A stretch of 64,000 nucleotides of DNA. It comes from RPQJ01 sp963726665. Lineage in GTDB: Bacteria; Pseudomonadota; Gammaproteobacteria; Steroidobacterales; Steroidobacteraceae. Shown here piece after piece: positions 27,782 to 37,464 of the stretch. Each line of letters begins with the position of its first letter. The first letter of the stretch is position 1. The notes under the pieces were generated by a model, which was not told the origin of the DNA, made no database searches, and worked only from the letters and a program-made list of their open reading frames with translations. The stretch spans positions 304,258 to 368,257 of the forward strand of contig CAVSDW010000011.1 of the NCBI GenBank assembly GCA_963726665.1, read 5' to 3'. Both the position numbers and the translations under genes were made by a program.

Positions 27782-28909
27782 ATGTCACCCACTCTTGAAC
27801 TCACCGCGGACCTTCTGCGCCGACCCTCGGTCAGCCCCGAGGACCACGGCTGCCTGGACGTCATCGCGGCCCGGCTCGCGACCATCGGCTTCCGCAACGA
27901 GCGGTTCACCTACGACCCGGTCGACAACCTCTGGGCCAGGCGCGGCTCAGGCCAACCCGTCCTCTGCTTCGCCGGCCACACGGACGTGGTTCCCACGGGC
28001 CCGCGGGAAGAGTGGCGGACGGATCCCTTCGAACCCGTCGTCGAGGATGGCGTGCTCTACGGGCGCGGGTCTGCCGACATGAAGAGCGGCCTCGCCGCCA
28101 TGGTCACTGCGGCCGAGAGATTCGTCGCGAAGCATCCGCAGCATGCCGGCAGCCTGGCATTCCTCCTCACGAGCGACGAGGAAGGCCCGTCCGTGGACGG
28201 GACGCGACGCGTCATGGGCGTGCTCGAGGCCCGGGGCGAGAAGATCGACTACTGCGTCGTCGGCGAGCCCACCAGCCACGAGCGACTCGGCGACACCATC
28301 AAGATCGGCCGTCGCGGTTCGCTGTCGGGACGACTGACCGTGCACGGCGTTCAGGGACACATCGCCTACCCGCACCTGGCCGACAACCCCGTGCACGGAT
28401 TCGCCCCTGCCCTCGCCGAACTCGTGGCGCGCCACTGGGACGAGGGCAACGAGTTCTTCCAACCGACTTCGTTCCAGGTGTCGAACATCGCGGCCGGAAC
28501 CGGCGCGCCCAACGTCGTCCCGGGTGAGATGAAGGTGCGATTCAACCTGCGCTTCTCGACCGAGCAGACCGTCGAGACGCTGCAACACACCGTGCTCGGC
28601 ATTCTCGACCGGCACCGCGTCAAGTATTCCCTGGAATGGTTCGTTTCCGGGCTGCCGTTCCTGACGCCGCCGGGCGAATTGACGGACGTCGTCTCCGCGG
28701 CAGTCGACGACGTGACGGGGATCCGGCCGGCGTTTTCCACCACCGGTGGAACCTCCGACGGGCGATTCATCGCCCCGACCGGCGCGCAGGTGGTCGAACT
28801 CGGCGTCGCCAACGCGACGATCCACAAGGTGAACGAGTGCGTGCGCGTCGAGGATATCGACCTGCTGAGCCGGATCTACGAGAGGGTGATGGAGCGCGTC
28901 CTGACCTAG
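27782..28909 (+). CDS. dapE: Succinyl-diaminopimelate desuccinylase
   Basis: A 375-residue M20 dizinc hydrolase that releases LL-DAP. CFAGHTDVVPTG supplies the first zinc His and bridging Asp. GRGSADMKSGLAAM, the catalytic TSDEEGPS Glu pair, and the C-terminal FSTTGGTSDGRFI with its late His are all present. ATG 27782 has no clear Shine-Dalgarno sequence. It is divergent from pstS and convergent with dsbB. Confidence 0.96.
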   Translation: MSPTLELTADLLRRPSVSPEDHGCLDVIAARLATIGFRNERFTYDPVDNLWARRGSGQPVLCFAGHTDVVPTGPREEWRTDPFEPVVEDGVLYGRGSADMKSGLAAMVTAAERFVAKHPQHAGSLAFLLTSDEEGPSVDGTRRVMGVLEARGEKIDYCVVGEPTSHERLGDTIKIGRRGSLSGRLTVHGVQGHIAYPHLADNPVHGFAPALAELVARHWDEGNEFFQPTSFQVSNIAAGTGAPNVVPGEMKVRFNLRFSTEQTVETLQHTVLGILDRHRVKYSLEWFVSGLPFLTPPGELTDVVSAAVDDVTGIRPAFSTTGGTSDGRFIAPTGAQVVELGVANATIHKVNECVRVEDIDLLSRIYERVMERVLT

Positions 28910-28925
28910 GTCGTCGCGTGCCCGA

Positions 28926-29441
28926 TCACTTCGTCGCCGGTGCCGCCGGGACGAACCAGTTGACCAGTACGCCCCAGAGGCCGACGCCGACGAGGCACAT
29001 GAGCACCCAGGTCGGCATGTTGAGGCCGAGGAACATCCAGTCGATCTTCGCGCACTCGCCCGAACCGGCGAACACCTTGGCGAGGACTTCGTGCAGGGGC
29101 AGAACGTCCATCATGTAGTCGAGGCTGGCGCCGCATTCAGCGACCGTGCCCGGCGGCTGGGCGATGACCCAGATGTGGCGCGACGCGACCACGATGCCGC
29201 CGAGCGCGGCCACGTCGATCAGTACTCCGTAGACCCGCGCCCCACGATCGCCGGGATTCTGGAGGCAGGCTGCGAGGAACAGGACCCCCGCCGTGATGAC
29301 CGACACGCGCTGCAGGATGCACAGCGGGCAGGGCTCGAGGTGCAGTCCGTACTGGCAGAAGAGCGCGTACGACATCAATCCCGCACAGGCGAGAAACCCC
29401 AGAAGATTCCCGGTGCGCCGGGTCAGCCATGCAGGAAACAT
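28926..29441 (-). CDS. dsbB: Disulfide bond formation protein DsbB
   Basis: A 171-residue four-helix inner-membrane oxidoreductase that reoxidises DsbA with quinone. The first periplasmic pair is C38-P-L-C41 (in EPCPLC) and the second pair is C103 (AECGAS) and C130 (GECAKIDW), as in the family. It is convergent with dapE and 20 bases downstream of the second phoU, so it may ride on that transcript. Confidence 0.95.
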   Translation of the reverse strand: MFPAWLTRRTGNLLGFLACAGLMSYALFCQYGLHLEPCPLCILQRVSVITAGVLFLAACLQNPGDRGARVYGVLIDVAALGGIVVASRHIWVIAQPPGTVAECGASLDYMMDVLPLHEVLAKVFAGSGECAKIDWMFLGLNMPTWVLMCLVGVGLWGVLVNWFVPAAPATK

Positions 29442-29461
29442 TCTTCGGTCTCGAACCTCTT

Positions 29462-30205
29462 TCAGCCTTCGCTGCCGGTGCGCTCACTGCGCACCGCAGC
29501 CAGCTGCTTCTCGACGTCCTCGATCGAGAGATGCCGGATGTCTTTGCCGAGCACCATGTAGACCACGTATTCGCAGATGTTCTTGGCGTGGTCGCCGATG
29601 CGCTCCAGTGCGCGCGCAACCCACAGCACGTCGAGCGCACGGCGGATGGAGCGCGGATCTTCCATCATGAAGGTGATGCACTGCCGCTGGATCGCCTCGT
29701 ACTCATGATCCACGGTGCGGTCCTTGCGCGCCACGCTGAGCGCGGCGTCGGAATCCATGCGGGCAACGGCGTCGAGCGCGCCGTGCAGCATGTCGGCGAC
29801 CAGCTCGCCCATGTGCCTGATCTCGCGATAGCGATCGGTCGGCCGCTCCAGCGTCGCGAGGCGCGAGGCGATGCTGCCCAGCTTCTCGGCTTCGTCGCCG
29901 ATGCGCTCGAGGTCGGTGATGGTCTTGATGACCGCCACGATGAGGCGCAGGTCCGAGGCCGTGGGATTGCGGGTCGCGAGGATGCGGCTGCAATCGTCGT
30001 CGATCGCCACTTCCATGGCGTTGACCTTGTGGTCGAGACGCACGATCTCCTCGCCGAGGCGGCCGTCGCCCGAATAGAGCGCCTTCACGCCGTTCAGCAA
30101 CTGCTGCTCGACGAGCCCCCCCATCTGCAGGACGGCGGAGCGCACGCCTTCGAGGTCCGCGTTGAAGCGGCTGAGTATGTGGTGGGAAAGGTCTGTCGTT
30201 TCCAT
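29462..30205 (-). CDS. phoU: Phosphate-specific transport regulator PhoU (copy 2)
   Basis: A 247-residue PhoU closer to the E. coli length than copy 1. Motifs ERIGDEAEKLGSIA and ERIGDHAKNICEYVVYMV mark the two repeats. I chose ATG 30205 (METTDLSHHILSRFN) because GGAG lies six bases upstream; the longer frame would extend into the promoter. It stands apart from the pst operon, between the Pho-controlled porin and dsbB. Which copy acts as the PhoR brake is not decidable here. Confidence 0.93.
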   Translation of the reverse strand: METTDLSHHILSRFNADLEGVRSAVLQMGGLVEQQLLNGVKALYSGDGRLGEEIVRLDHKVNAMEVAIDDDCSRILATRNPTASDLRLIVAVIKTITDLERIGDEAEKLGSIASRLATLERPTDRYREIRHMGELVADMLHGALDAVARMDSDAALSVARKDRTVDHEYEAIQRQCITFMMEDPRSIRRALDVLWVARALERIGDHAKNICEYVVYMVLGKDIRHLSIEDVEKQLAAVRSERTGSEG

Positions 30206-30227
30206 GCAGGTCTCCAGCGAGTTCGAC

Positions 30228-30256
30228 CGTATACAGGAGCCCGATTCTCCGGGCAA
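30228..30256 (-). promoter_or_regulatory. Possible promoter of phoU copy 2
   Basis: TTGCCC (30251-30256) and TATACG (30228-30233) on the minus strand are 17 bases apart, about 23 bases before the start codon. No Pho box is visible here, so this copy may be expressed constitutively in addition to read-through from the porin. Confidence 0.45.
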
Positions 30257-30297
30257 GCAGACCGGCCGACCTGGCGGGCAGGCCTGCTCCGGATGCG

Positions 30298-30327
30298 GCT
30301 CCGGCCCGCTCGAAGGCGGGCCGGAGC
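30298..30327 (-). terminator. Hairpin after the porin gene
   Basis: GCTCCGGCCCGC and its perfect complement form a 12-bp stem with a six-base loop (TCGAAG on the plus strand), 20 bases past the porin stop. No U-tract follows, so termination may be partial or factor-dependent. Confidence 0.55.
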
Positions 30328-30347
30328 TGCGATGGCGGGAGAGACCC

Positions 30348-31836
30348 TTAGAACTTGTAGTTGAAGTCGAGCTGGAAGCGGTCGTAGTTCATGCCCTTGC
30401 CTTCGGCGTACGGCCCCGCGTACGGCCCGCTGGCCACGTTTCCGCTCACGGCATAGACGTCCTTGTTGGTCGTGTTCAGGAAGTAGGTCGCATTCACGAC
30501 CACGTTCTTGACCGGCGCGTAGCCCGCCTTGAACGCGAAGCCATCGGCGTCCGTGACGCCACCCGCGAAATCGGAGTCGATGAACTGGGCGAACATCGCG
30601 TCCTTGTCCATGGACTCGTACATCACGCTCGCTTCCCAGGTGCGGTAATTCGCCGCCTTGCCGATGGATGCGCCGACCGCCCAGGCGTTGTCGTACTCGA
30701 CGTCGGACGCCATGTTCTGCGACCAGTCCGCCCAGACGCTGAACGGCAGGTTGGCCACCGTCATGCCCATCTCGCCCGAGAGCTCGAGGACCTCGTAGTC
30801 GTAGGCCAGCACGTTCGTCGTGGTGGCGGCCCCGTTCAATGTCCGCTTGTACGTCGTGTTGCCAAACGCGTTGCCGTTGTAGAAGGGGGCATTGCCCTTG
30901 CCGTTCGTCAGCGTGTAGTACTGCGCGGCGACCTTGGTCTCGCCGCCGAGCAGCGGGAACTTGAGCCCCGCCTGCGCGCCGAAGATGGTCGGGTCGACGT
31001 TCACGAAGCTCGAATTGTTGTTCTGGTTTTCCTGGACCAGCCACGCGTAGCCGCTGCCGAAGAACATGCCGCGGTTGTAGGTGACCGCGAAGGCTTCCGG
31101 GTTCACGTCGCCGTCCCAGAAGTAGCTGTAGGCCGGGCGCCAGAACGGAAGCGGCTGCTTGCCCAGGATCAGGTCGGCGCCGTCCATGAAGTTCCAGTCT
31201 GCATAGGCCTGGCCGACGAAGATGCCCTTTTCGGAGGATTCGGTCGTGTAGGTCTGGTTGCTGGACCGCGGGTCGCCGTCGCCACTGTCGAGCCGGAAGA
31301 CGACCTTCGCGTGGTCCGTGACCTGCGCCTCCGCCCCGACGCGGAAGCGGAAACGGGTGCGCCACTGGTCCGCAGCATCCTCCACTGAGAGCGTGTTCGG
31401 CGTCGCAGCGACAGCGGGCGGACCCACGACCGGCGCAGTAGGTGCCTTTCCTGCGACGTACTCCTTCGCGATGTACTCCTCGCGCACGCGGAAGTCGCCC
31501 TTGAACTTGATGCGGCTCGCCCAGTCGGCGCCCTTGAGCTTGCCGAGGTCGGCCGAGGTCTGCGCCGCCTCCTGGCGCTGTTCCTTGGTCTGCTCCTTGA
31601 GGTAGTCCATCTCCGCGTCGCGCTGCTCGACGGTCGCCTTGAGCTGCTGGTTCTCGGTCTGCAGCGACGAATTCGCCGCCTCGAGCTTGTTCAGCCGCTC
31701 GGCCAGCGCCTGCATCTGCGCCTGCATGGCCTGGATTTCCGCCTTGGTGGCAGCCGCCGCCGGTGGCGGCCGACGCGTCGGTCGCGGCCATGGCGAGTGT
31801 CGCGGCAACGGCCGCGGCAAGCAGGGTATTTCTCAC
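30348..31836 (-). CDS. Putative Pho-regulated outer-membrane porin (one frameshift)
   Basis: After removing one base the product is 495 residues. GTG 31836 (GAGGGG six bases upstream) begins VRNTLLAAAVAATLAMAATD, a signal peptide ending near ASA. A coiled coil (about residues 30-85, IQAMQAQMQALAERLNKLEA) leads into a barrel that ends FQLDFNYKF with a terminal Phe. It resembles the 'putative porin' group with an N-terminal coiled coil; substrate is not readable from sequence. Signal peptide and mature part are in different frames, with the shift in the GC-rich run at about 31751-31764. The Pho box upstream and phoR/phoU neighbours suggest phosphate or phosphate-ester uptake. Confidence 0.8.
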
Positions 31837-31931
31837 GGTGATCCCCTCACGGTAGTGGTAACTGGACGACAAGACTGGCAAACTGCAACGCAGACGGACA
31901 CATGTATTGCGGGTTCGATTCGCTGGCGGCC

Positions 31932-31965
31932 TTTATAGGCGACGTCTGTTACAGGGACGTTGCAG
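31932..31965 (-). promoter_or_regulatory. Pho box and -10 element of the porin gene
   Basis: CTGCAAC, four bases, CTGTAAC occupies 31948-31965 on the minus strand, and TATAAA (31932-31937) starts exactly ten bases later. This matches PhoB-activated promoter geometry, with the box in place of a -35. The transcript would carry a leader of about 90 bases. Confidence 0.7.
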
Positions 31966-32059
31966 TCGGTGTTGCGTCGGCACGACGAGCCGCGCTCGGA
32001 CATGACGGGACTCGGCCAGGGCCCCGACGCGTTCGTGGCCACCCCAGGGGTATTGCGGC

Positions 32060-33360
32060 CTATGGGGAGTTGCGGCCGACCCTGGTCAAAGGGAAGTGGC
32101 AGGTGAAGGAACTGCCCTGCCCCTCCACGCTCTCGACCTCGAGGCGCGCGTCGTGCCGCTGCAGCGCGTGCTTCACGATTGCAAGCCCGAGCCCGGACCC
32201 GCCGAGCTTGCGCGAGCGGCCCGCGTCCACGCGGTAGAAGCGCTCGGTGAGTCGAGGCAGGTGCTCGGTGGCGATGCCGATCCCGGTGTCCTGGACACTC
32301 AGATGCCCGCCCGTCGAGTCCACCCACCACCGCACGCGGATGCTGCCGTCGGCAGGGGTGTACTTGATGGCGTTCGACACGAGGTTGGAGATGACCGAGT
32401 GGAGTTCGGTTTCCGACCCGAGCAGCCACGCATCGCCCTGCGCGTCCACTTCGATCGTCGGCCACGGGAACTGGACGCCCAAGCACTTCCTTGCGCAGCG
32501 CAGCCACCATGCCCGCCACGTCCACCGGGCTCGACTCCGCCGACCCTCCCTGCGCTTCGAGCCGGGACAATTCGAGGAGGTCCTGCACGATCCCGCGCAT
32601 CCGGTCCGACTGCCGACGCATTTCCTTCACAGGCTCGCGCCAGGGCGCGTCGAGCGCCGGGTCGTCCTCCATCGCGTCGAGGTACCCACCGATGACGGTG
32701 AGCGGCGAGCGCAGCTCGTGCGAGGCGTTCGCCACGAAGTCCTTGCGCATTGCGTCGAGGCGCTCCTCGCTCGTGACGTCGCGCACCAGCAGCAACTGCT
32801 GCTCGCCCGCCGCGCTCCTGACGAGATGAAACTCGAGCCAGCGGTCGTCGGGCCCGGGCAACTGCACGCGAGGCGCTCGGCCCTCCGCCCGGATGCTCGA
32901 GGTATTCGACCACCGCCGGGTGGCGCACCAGGTTGTCGATGCGCACGCCGCGGTCCGCCTTGCGGCGCAGGTTGAGCCAGCGGCCAGCCGGGGCATTGAA
33001 CCAGAGGATTTCGCGGTTCAGGCCGAGCAGGACCACGCCATCGGGTATCGCCGAGGCCATGCCGCGATATTCCCGCAGCAGCGTTGTAACGCGCTGCTTG
33101 TGGAAGCCCTTCCGGCGATAGATGCGGCTCGTCGTGGCCGTCACCTCGCCCCACAGGCCGGTCATGTCGGGCGGCGACTGCGTGCGCCTGTGACGCAGCC
33201 AGCGGTCGAATCGCAGGAGGTTGCGGACCTGCAGCGCGAGCAGCACGGCGAGTGCAAGCGCCGCGAACTCCCACGGGCGGCCGAACAGGAAGCCCACGCC
33301 AGCAGCGACCAGCATCGCGACGAGGAGACCTCCCACGTGGCGAATGGCTGGTGGTGACAC
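32060..33360 (-). CDS. phoR: Phosphate regulon sensor histidine kinase PhoR (two frameshifts)
   Basis: Three consecutive frames together encode a complete PhoR. GTG 33360 starts two membrane segments (about residues 8-46) and a PAS domain. A shift near 32890-32900 leads into the H-box region FVANASHELRSPLTVIGGYL. A second near 32478-32490 leads into the ATPase domain with NLVSNAIKYTP, DTGIGIA and GGSGLGLAIVKH. Both shifts need removal of one base. The corrected length is 432 residues, essentially that of E. coli PhoR. It lies 12 bases after phoB. Confidence 0.85.
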
Positions 33361-33372
33361 GATTGTGCTTCG

Positions 33373-34068
33373 TTATTCCGGGTGCGCCGAAAAACGGTAG
33401 CCCGAACCGCGCACGGTCTGCACCAGCGCGTCGAGGCCGGAAGGCTCGAGTGCCTTGCGCAGCCGGCGGACGTGAACGTCCACGGTGCGCTCCTCGATGT
33501 AGACCGCGCCGCCCCAGACGCGGTCGAGCACCTGGCCGCGCGTATACACGCGCTCGGGGTGCTCCATGAAGAACTTGAGCAGCTTGTACTCGGTCGGCCC
33601 GAGCGCCACGGCCTGCCCCGCGGCCGTCACGCGGTGACTCGCCGTGTCCATCACGAGGCCTCCCATCTCGAGCGATCCGCCCTCGCCCGCCGGCAGCGCA
33701 CGACGCAGCACGGCCTGTATGCGGGCCACGAGTTCACGGGTGCTGAAGGGCTTGGTGACGTAGTCGTCGGCACCGACCTCGAGACCCGAGACCTTGTCGT
33801 GCTCGGCCGCTCGCGCGGTCAGCATGATGACCGGCAGGTCCTCGGTCTCCTTGTTCCGGCGGATGGCACGCGTGAGGTCGAGGCCACTCTGGTCCGGCAG
33901 CATCCAGTCCACCAGCATCAGGTCGGGCCGCCGATCGGCGATGGCGCCCCGCGCCGCCGTGGCATCCTCGGCCTCGAGCACTTCGAAACCCGCCCGCCGC
34001 AGGCCAAAGGCGATCATGTCCCGGATGGGCTTCTCGTCTTCCACCACCAGGATGTGCCTGCCCGTCAT
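33373..34068 (-). CDS. phoB: Phosphate regulon response regulator PhoB
   Basis: A 231-residue OmpR-family regulator. The receiver has the acidic pair (VVEDE), phospho-acceptor Asp54 in MLVDWMLPDQSG and Lys106 in VTKPF. The winged helix ends ERTVDVHVRRLRKALEPSG then VRGSGYRF. It is followed by phoR, and Pho boxes are readable before pstS and the porin. No clear Pho box was seen before phoB itself. Confidence 0.96.
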   Translation of the reverse strand: MTGRHILVVEDEKPIRDMIAFGLRRAGFEVLEAEDATAARGAIADRRPDLMLVDWMLPDQSGLDLTRAIRRNKETEDLPVIMLTARAAEHDKVSGLEVGADDYVTKPFSTRELVARIQAVLRRALPAGEGGSLEMGGLVMDTASHRVTAAGQAVALGPTEYKLLKFFMEHPERVYTRGQVLDRVWGGAVYIEERTVDVHVRRLRKALEPSGLDALVQTVRGSGYRFSAHPE

Positions 34069-34120
34069 GTCGGTAATGCCTCGACCGCCGTTGCGGTCCC
34101 GCCCGGATTAGGCCCGCCGA

Positions 34121-34810
34121 TTATGACACTACGGTGACGGCCGCCGGCCTCGCCACGTCGTCGCGGACATAAATCGGTAATGCGTCGGCCGCGTCCACTC
34201 CGCGGCCGGCCGCGAGTTCGACGGCTCCGAGGCGCGCGATTGCGTCGGCCCTGGGATACACATCGTCACTGATGCGGAGCCCCGCCGATTCGAGCCTCGC
34301 GCGCAGCTCCGGGTACCTCGCCAGTCCGTTGCCCGCGGCATGCCGCAGTCCCTCGATGCCCTCGGCCACCCGCGCCGGCGGCGCGACCGACTCGGGACTC
34401 GCCGATCCGATGCCGCCGTTCGCAATCCGCTCGAATACGGCCCAGTAGATCTCCCCCATGCGGGCGTCGTTGCAGACGAGAATGCGCTCGCCGGGCCGCG
34501 CATCGACCTGCTCCGCCACCGCTGCAAGGCTCGACACCGGCGCCACCGGCAGGCCCGCGCCGAAGGCGAGTCCCTGCGCGACGCCGGCGGCGATCCTGAG
34601 GCCCGTGAAGCCGCCGGGCCCGCGCCCGAAGGCGAGGCCGTCGAGGCTCGTGAGCGCGACGCCGGCCTCGGCGAGCAGCGAATCGATCATCGGCAGGATC
34701 AGTTCCGCGTGGCCACGCTCCGTGAGTTCGAATCGCATCCGCAACTCGTCGCCGAGCATGAGCGCCGCCGAGCAGGCTTCGGTGGAAGTGTCGAGGGCGA
34801 GGAGACGCAT
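34121..34810 (-). CDS. tsaB: tRNA threonylcarbamoyladenosine biosynthesis protein TsaB
   Basis: A 229-residue ASKHA-fold partner of TsaD in t6A37 tRNA modification. MRLLALDTSTEACSAALM, ERGHAELILPMIDSLL and FGRGPGGFTGLRIAAGVAQG are diagnostic. It lies between the helicase gene and phoB on the same strand. No other t6A gene is nearby. Confidence 0.95.
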   Translation of the reverse strand: MRLLALDTSTEACSAALMLGDELRMRFELTERGHAELILPMIDSLLAEAGVALTSLDGLAFGRGPGGFTGLRIAAGVAQGLAFGAGLPVAPVSSLAAVAEQVDARPGERILVCNDARMGEIYWAVFERIANGGIGSASPESVAPPARVAEGIEGLRHAAGNGLARYPELRARLESAGLRISDDVYPRADAIARLGAVELAAGRGVDAADALPIYVRDDVARPAAVTVVS

Positions 34811-34838
34811 GGGCAGAGGATAGCGGATAACGTATCCG

Positions 34839-36780
34839 CTACTCGCTTCCGAGGCGCTCCCTCAGGAATCCCTGCACTTCCTCGATCTCGCGCGTGCGCT
34901 TCATCGGCGGCAGGCTGTTGATGAACGCGCGTCCATAGCCCTTGGTCACCAGTCGCGGGTCGCAGATCATCACGACGCCGAAGTCCGCCTCGTCGCGAAT
35001 GAGTCGCCCGGCGCCCTGCTTGAGCGAGATCACGGCCTGGGGAACCTGTTCCTCGAAGAACGGGTTGCCTCCCCGCGTGCGGATCTCCTCGAGCCGCGCC
35101 TTGAGCAGCGGATCGTCGGGCGACGCGAACGGCAGCTTGTCGATCACGACGACCGAGAGCGCGGTGCCCTTGACGTCCACGCCTTCCCAGAAGCTCCCGG
35201 TGCCCAGCAACACCGCGTTGCCTGCCTCGCGAAACAGGCGCAACAGGTGGTCGCGCGAGCCCTCGCCCTGCACGAACACCGGCACGGGTGGCGAGTCGCC
35301 CCAGGCGCGTCGCAATTCGTCGGCGCCCTCGCGCAATGCGCGGTGGCTGGTGAAGAGCAGGAACGCGCGGCCGCCGCTCGCCTCGAGCACGGGCAAGGCC
35401 GCCTCGATCACCCCGCGCGTGTGCCCCGGTGCCCCGGGATCGCCGAGGCCCTTGGGCAGGTAGAGCAGCGCCTGCCCGGCGAAATCGAAGGGGCTCTCGA
35501 ACTGCACGCAGGTCGCGTGCGACAGGCCCGAGCGACGCTTGAAGTGCGAGAAATCGTCGCCCACGGCCAGCGTCGCCGAGGTCAGGATCCACGCCGAGGA
35601 CTGCGCCTGCATGAGCGCCGAGAGCTGCGAGGCGACGTCCACCGGCGCGTAATGGCAGCTCACGCCGCGGGCACTGGTCTCGGCCCAGCGCACGCCGCCC
35701 TCGCATTCCTCGCGGGTGAAGGACTCCAGGCGCTCAGCGCTTTCCGCGAGCCGCTCGCGCAATCGCGCGAATGCACCCTGCCCGTCGGACGCAAGCGGGG
35801 CGAGCGCTTCTGCGAGTTCCGCCGCGCGGCTCGCAAGCCCGCCCAGCGATTCGACCATGCGCTCCGGCCACTGCGAGTGCTCGAGGCGTGCATCCATGCC
35901 GCCCGCGGCCGCCACGACCGCGCCGACCTGCGCGTCGAACCCGGTGAGCGCCGCGTCCACGCCGCCGCCCATCTGCTGCGCGAGCAGCAGCTCACCGGCG
36001 ACGTCCTTCGCGATCGCGGAGAGCTGCCGCGTACCCACGCTGTAGCCGAGGAACTGCGCGGCCACGTCCGGGAGCTGGTGGGCCTCGTCGATCACGATCG
36101 CGTCGGCGCCCGGCAGCAGGTCGCCGAAACCCTCCTCCTTGAGCACGAGGTCGGCCATGAGCAGGTAGTGGTTCACGACCACGATGTCCGCGGCCTGCGC
36201 CTCGCGACGCGCAGCGAGCACGAAGCAGTCGTCGTATTTCGGGCATTCCGTGCCGAGGCAGTTCTCGCGCGTCGAGGTGACCCACGGCCACACGGGGTCC
36301 TGCTCGCCGAGGCGGACCAGCTCGGCGATGTCGCCGCGCCGCGTCGTGTGCGACCAGGCCCGCACCTTCGGAATCGCGGTGGCGACTTCGCGGCGCAGGC
36401 CGCGCGAGTACGCCTGCTGCTCCGCCAGGTCGAGCCGATGACGGCAGAGGTAATTCGCGCGGCCCTTGAGCAGCGCCACGCGCACCGGGCGGCCGAGCGC
36501 GCTGCAGACGGCCGGCAGGTCACGGTGATAGAGCTGGTCCTGGAGCGCACGCGTGCCCGTCGAGATGATCACGCGCCGGCCCGAGGTGAGCGCGGGCACG
36601 AGGTACGCGAAGGTCTTTCCGGTCCCGGTTCCCGCCTCGACCACCAGCGTGTCGTGCCCCGTCATCGCGGCGGAGACGTGCCCGGCCATCGCGAGTTGTC
36701 CTTCGCGCACCACGTATCCTGGCAGCGCGCTCGCCAGCGGCCCGCCGTCGGCCGAAGAGTTCCGCGAGATCGGACGTCAT
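34839..36780 (-). CDS. yoaA: ATP-dependent helicase of the YoaA/DinG family (one frameshift)
   Basis: A superfamily 2, XPD-like DNA helicase. Walker A (EAGTGTGKTF), the iron-sulfur cysteines (around LCRHRLDLAEQ, CLGTECPKYDDCF), DEAH (VIDEAHQLPD) and the C-terminal QGAGRLIRDEADFG motif are present. The true start is probably ATG 36780, one base after the neighbouring stop (TGACATG), reading MTSDLAELFG. That frame must lose one base near 36745-36752 to join LASALPGYVVREGQLAMAG. The corrected length is 646 residues, close to E. coli YoaA (636). If the shift is real, ATG 36713 would give a 624-residue protein that keeps Walker A. Confidence 0.88.
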
Positions 36781-36781
36781 G

Positions 36782-37312
36782 TCAGAGGAAGACTGCGCGG
36801 AACCGCAGCAGCGCAGTCGCACCGGGCGCGAGCGGATGCCCGCAGGTCCAGCGCACGTGCGTGTAGGCGCCCTTGCCGCGTGCCGGGGCGAAGGTCGCGC
36901 CCCCATTCAGGGAAAGTTCGACCACGCACGCCGGGCCCGTCGCCGACCCCGGCACGTATTCCACGCCAAAGGGCAGCCGCTTGGTGACCACGATGTCCTT
37001 TACCGGCTCCCGGCCGCGGTTCGTTACCCGGACCGTGTAGTAGACCTGCTCGCCGGCCGCGAGCCGGCTCGCCTCGACGAACCGGTTGGCCATCGCACCG
37101 TCCGGCCCCTCCTCGGACACGAGCCTCTGCATCTCGACCGTCGTCTCGAGCGGCCCGCTGCCCGTGGCCACGATGGTCGCGCCCGCGGCCGGGTCATCCC
37201 CGGCAAGGGCCGGGGCGACCTGCGCCGCCGCGGCGAGCAGTGCGGCGAAAACCCAGCGCCCGCGCGGCGGAGGCCGTGATTTTCGTGGGCGCATGGGCAT
37301 GGGCATGGGCAT
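36782..37312 (-). CDS. Secreted DUF11-type protein of unknown function
   Basis: About 176 residues. The N-terminus MRPRKSRPPPRGRWVFAALL reads as a signal peptide ending near ALA. The core VYYTVRVTNRGREPVKDIVV followed by LPFGVEYVPGSA is a DUF11-like Ig-fold repeat common in cell-surface proteins. Four ATGs occur in a (GCCCAT)x4 tract at 37292-37312, giving MPMPMPM; which one is used is unclear. It is divergent from the phasin gene and its stop is one base before the helicase start. Function unknown. Confidence 0.7.
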   Translation of the reverse strand: MPMPMPMRPRKSRPPPRGRWVFAALLAAAAQVAPALAGDDPAAGATIVATGSGPLETTVEMQRLVSEEGPDGAMANRFVEASRLAAGEQVYYTVRVTNRGREPVKDIVVTKRLPFGVEYVPGSATGPACVVELSLNGGATFAPARGKGAYTHVRWTCGHPLAPGATALLRFRAVFL

Positions 37313-37384
37313 GGGCCGCGACTCTGCGGGAGGGAACCCCCGCAGGCAAGCCGCCATCGCAATGGGAATCGGGACTAACCGAAT

Positions 37385-37441
37385 TTGACATCTGCCCCTC
37401 CCGGAGTTATTGTGCAATGCAGCAATTGCTGCAATGCAGCA
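37385..37441 (+). promoter_or_regulatory. Phasin promoter with TGC-rich operator
   Basis: TTGACA (37385-37390) and TATTGT (37408-37413) are 17 bases apart. From inside the -10 onward, TGCAATGCAGCA occurs twice (37413-37424 and 37430-37441), and the joint forms a perfect 14-bp palindrome, GCAGCAATTGCTGC (37419-37432). PHB-responsive PhaR repressors of phasin genes bind TGC/GCA-rich sites of this style, so PhaR-like repression is a reasonable inference; no phaR is in the window. Confidence 0.7.
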
Positions 37442-37464
37442 GCCGGACAACCCAGGAGCCCCAA

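Noticed and set aside
37292..37312. (GCCCAT)x4 tract as a phase-variation microsatellite
   Set aside because: The unit is six bases, so copy-number change keeps frame and only adds Met-Pro pairs at the start; no switching is expected.
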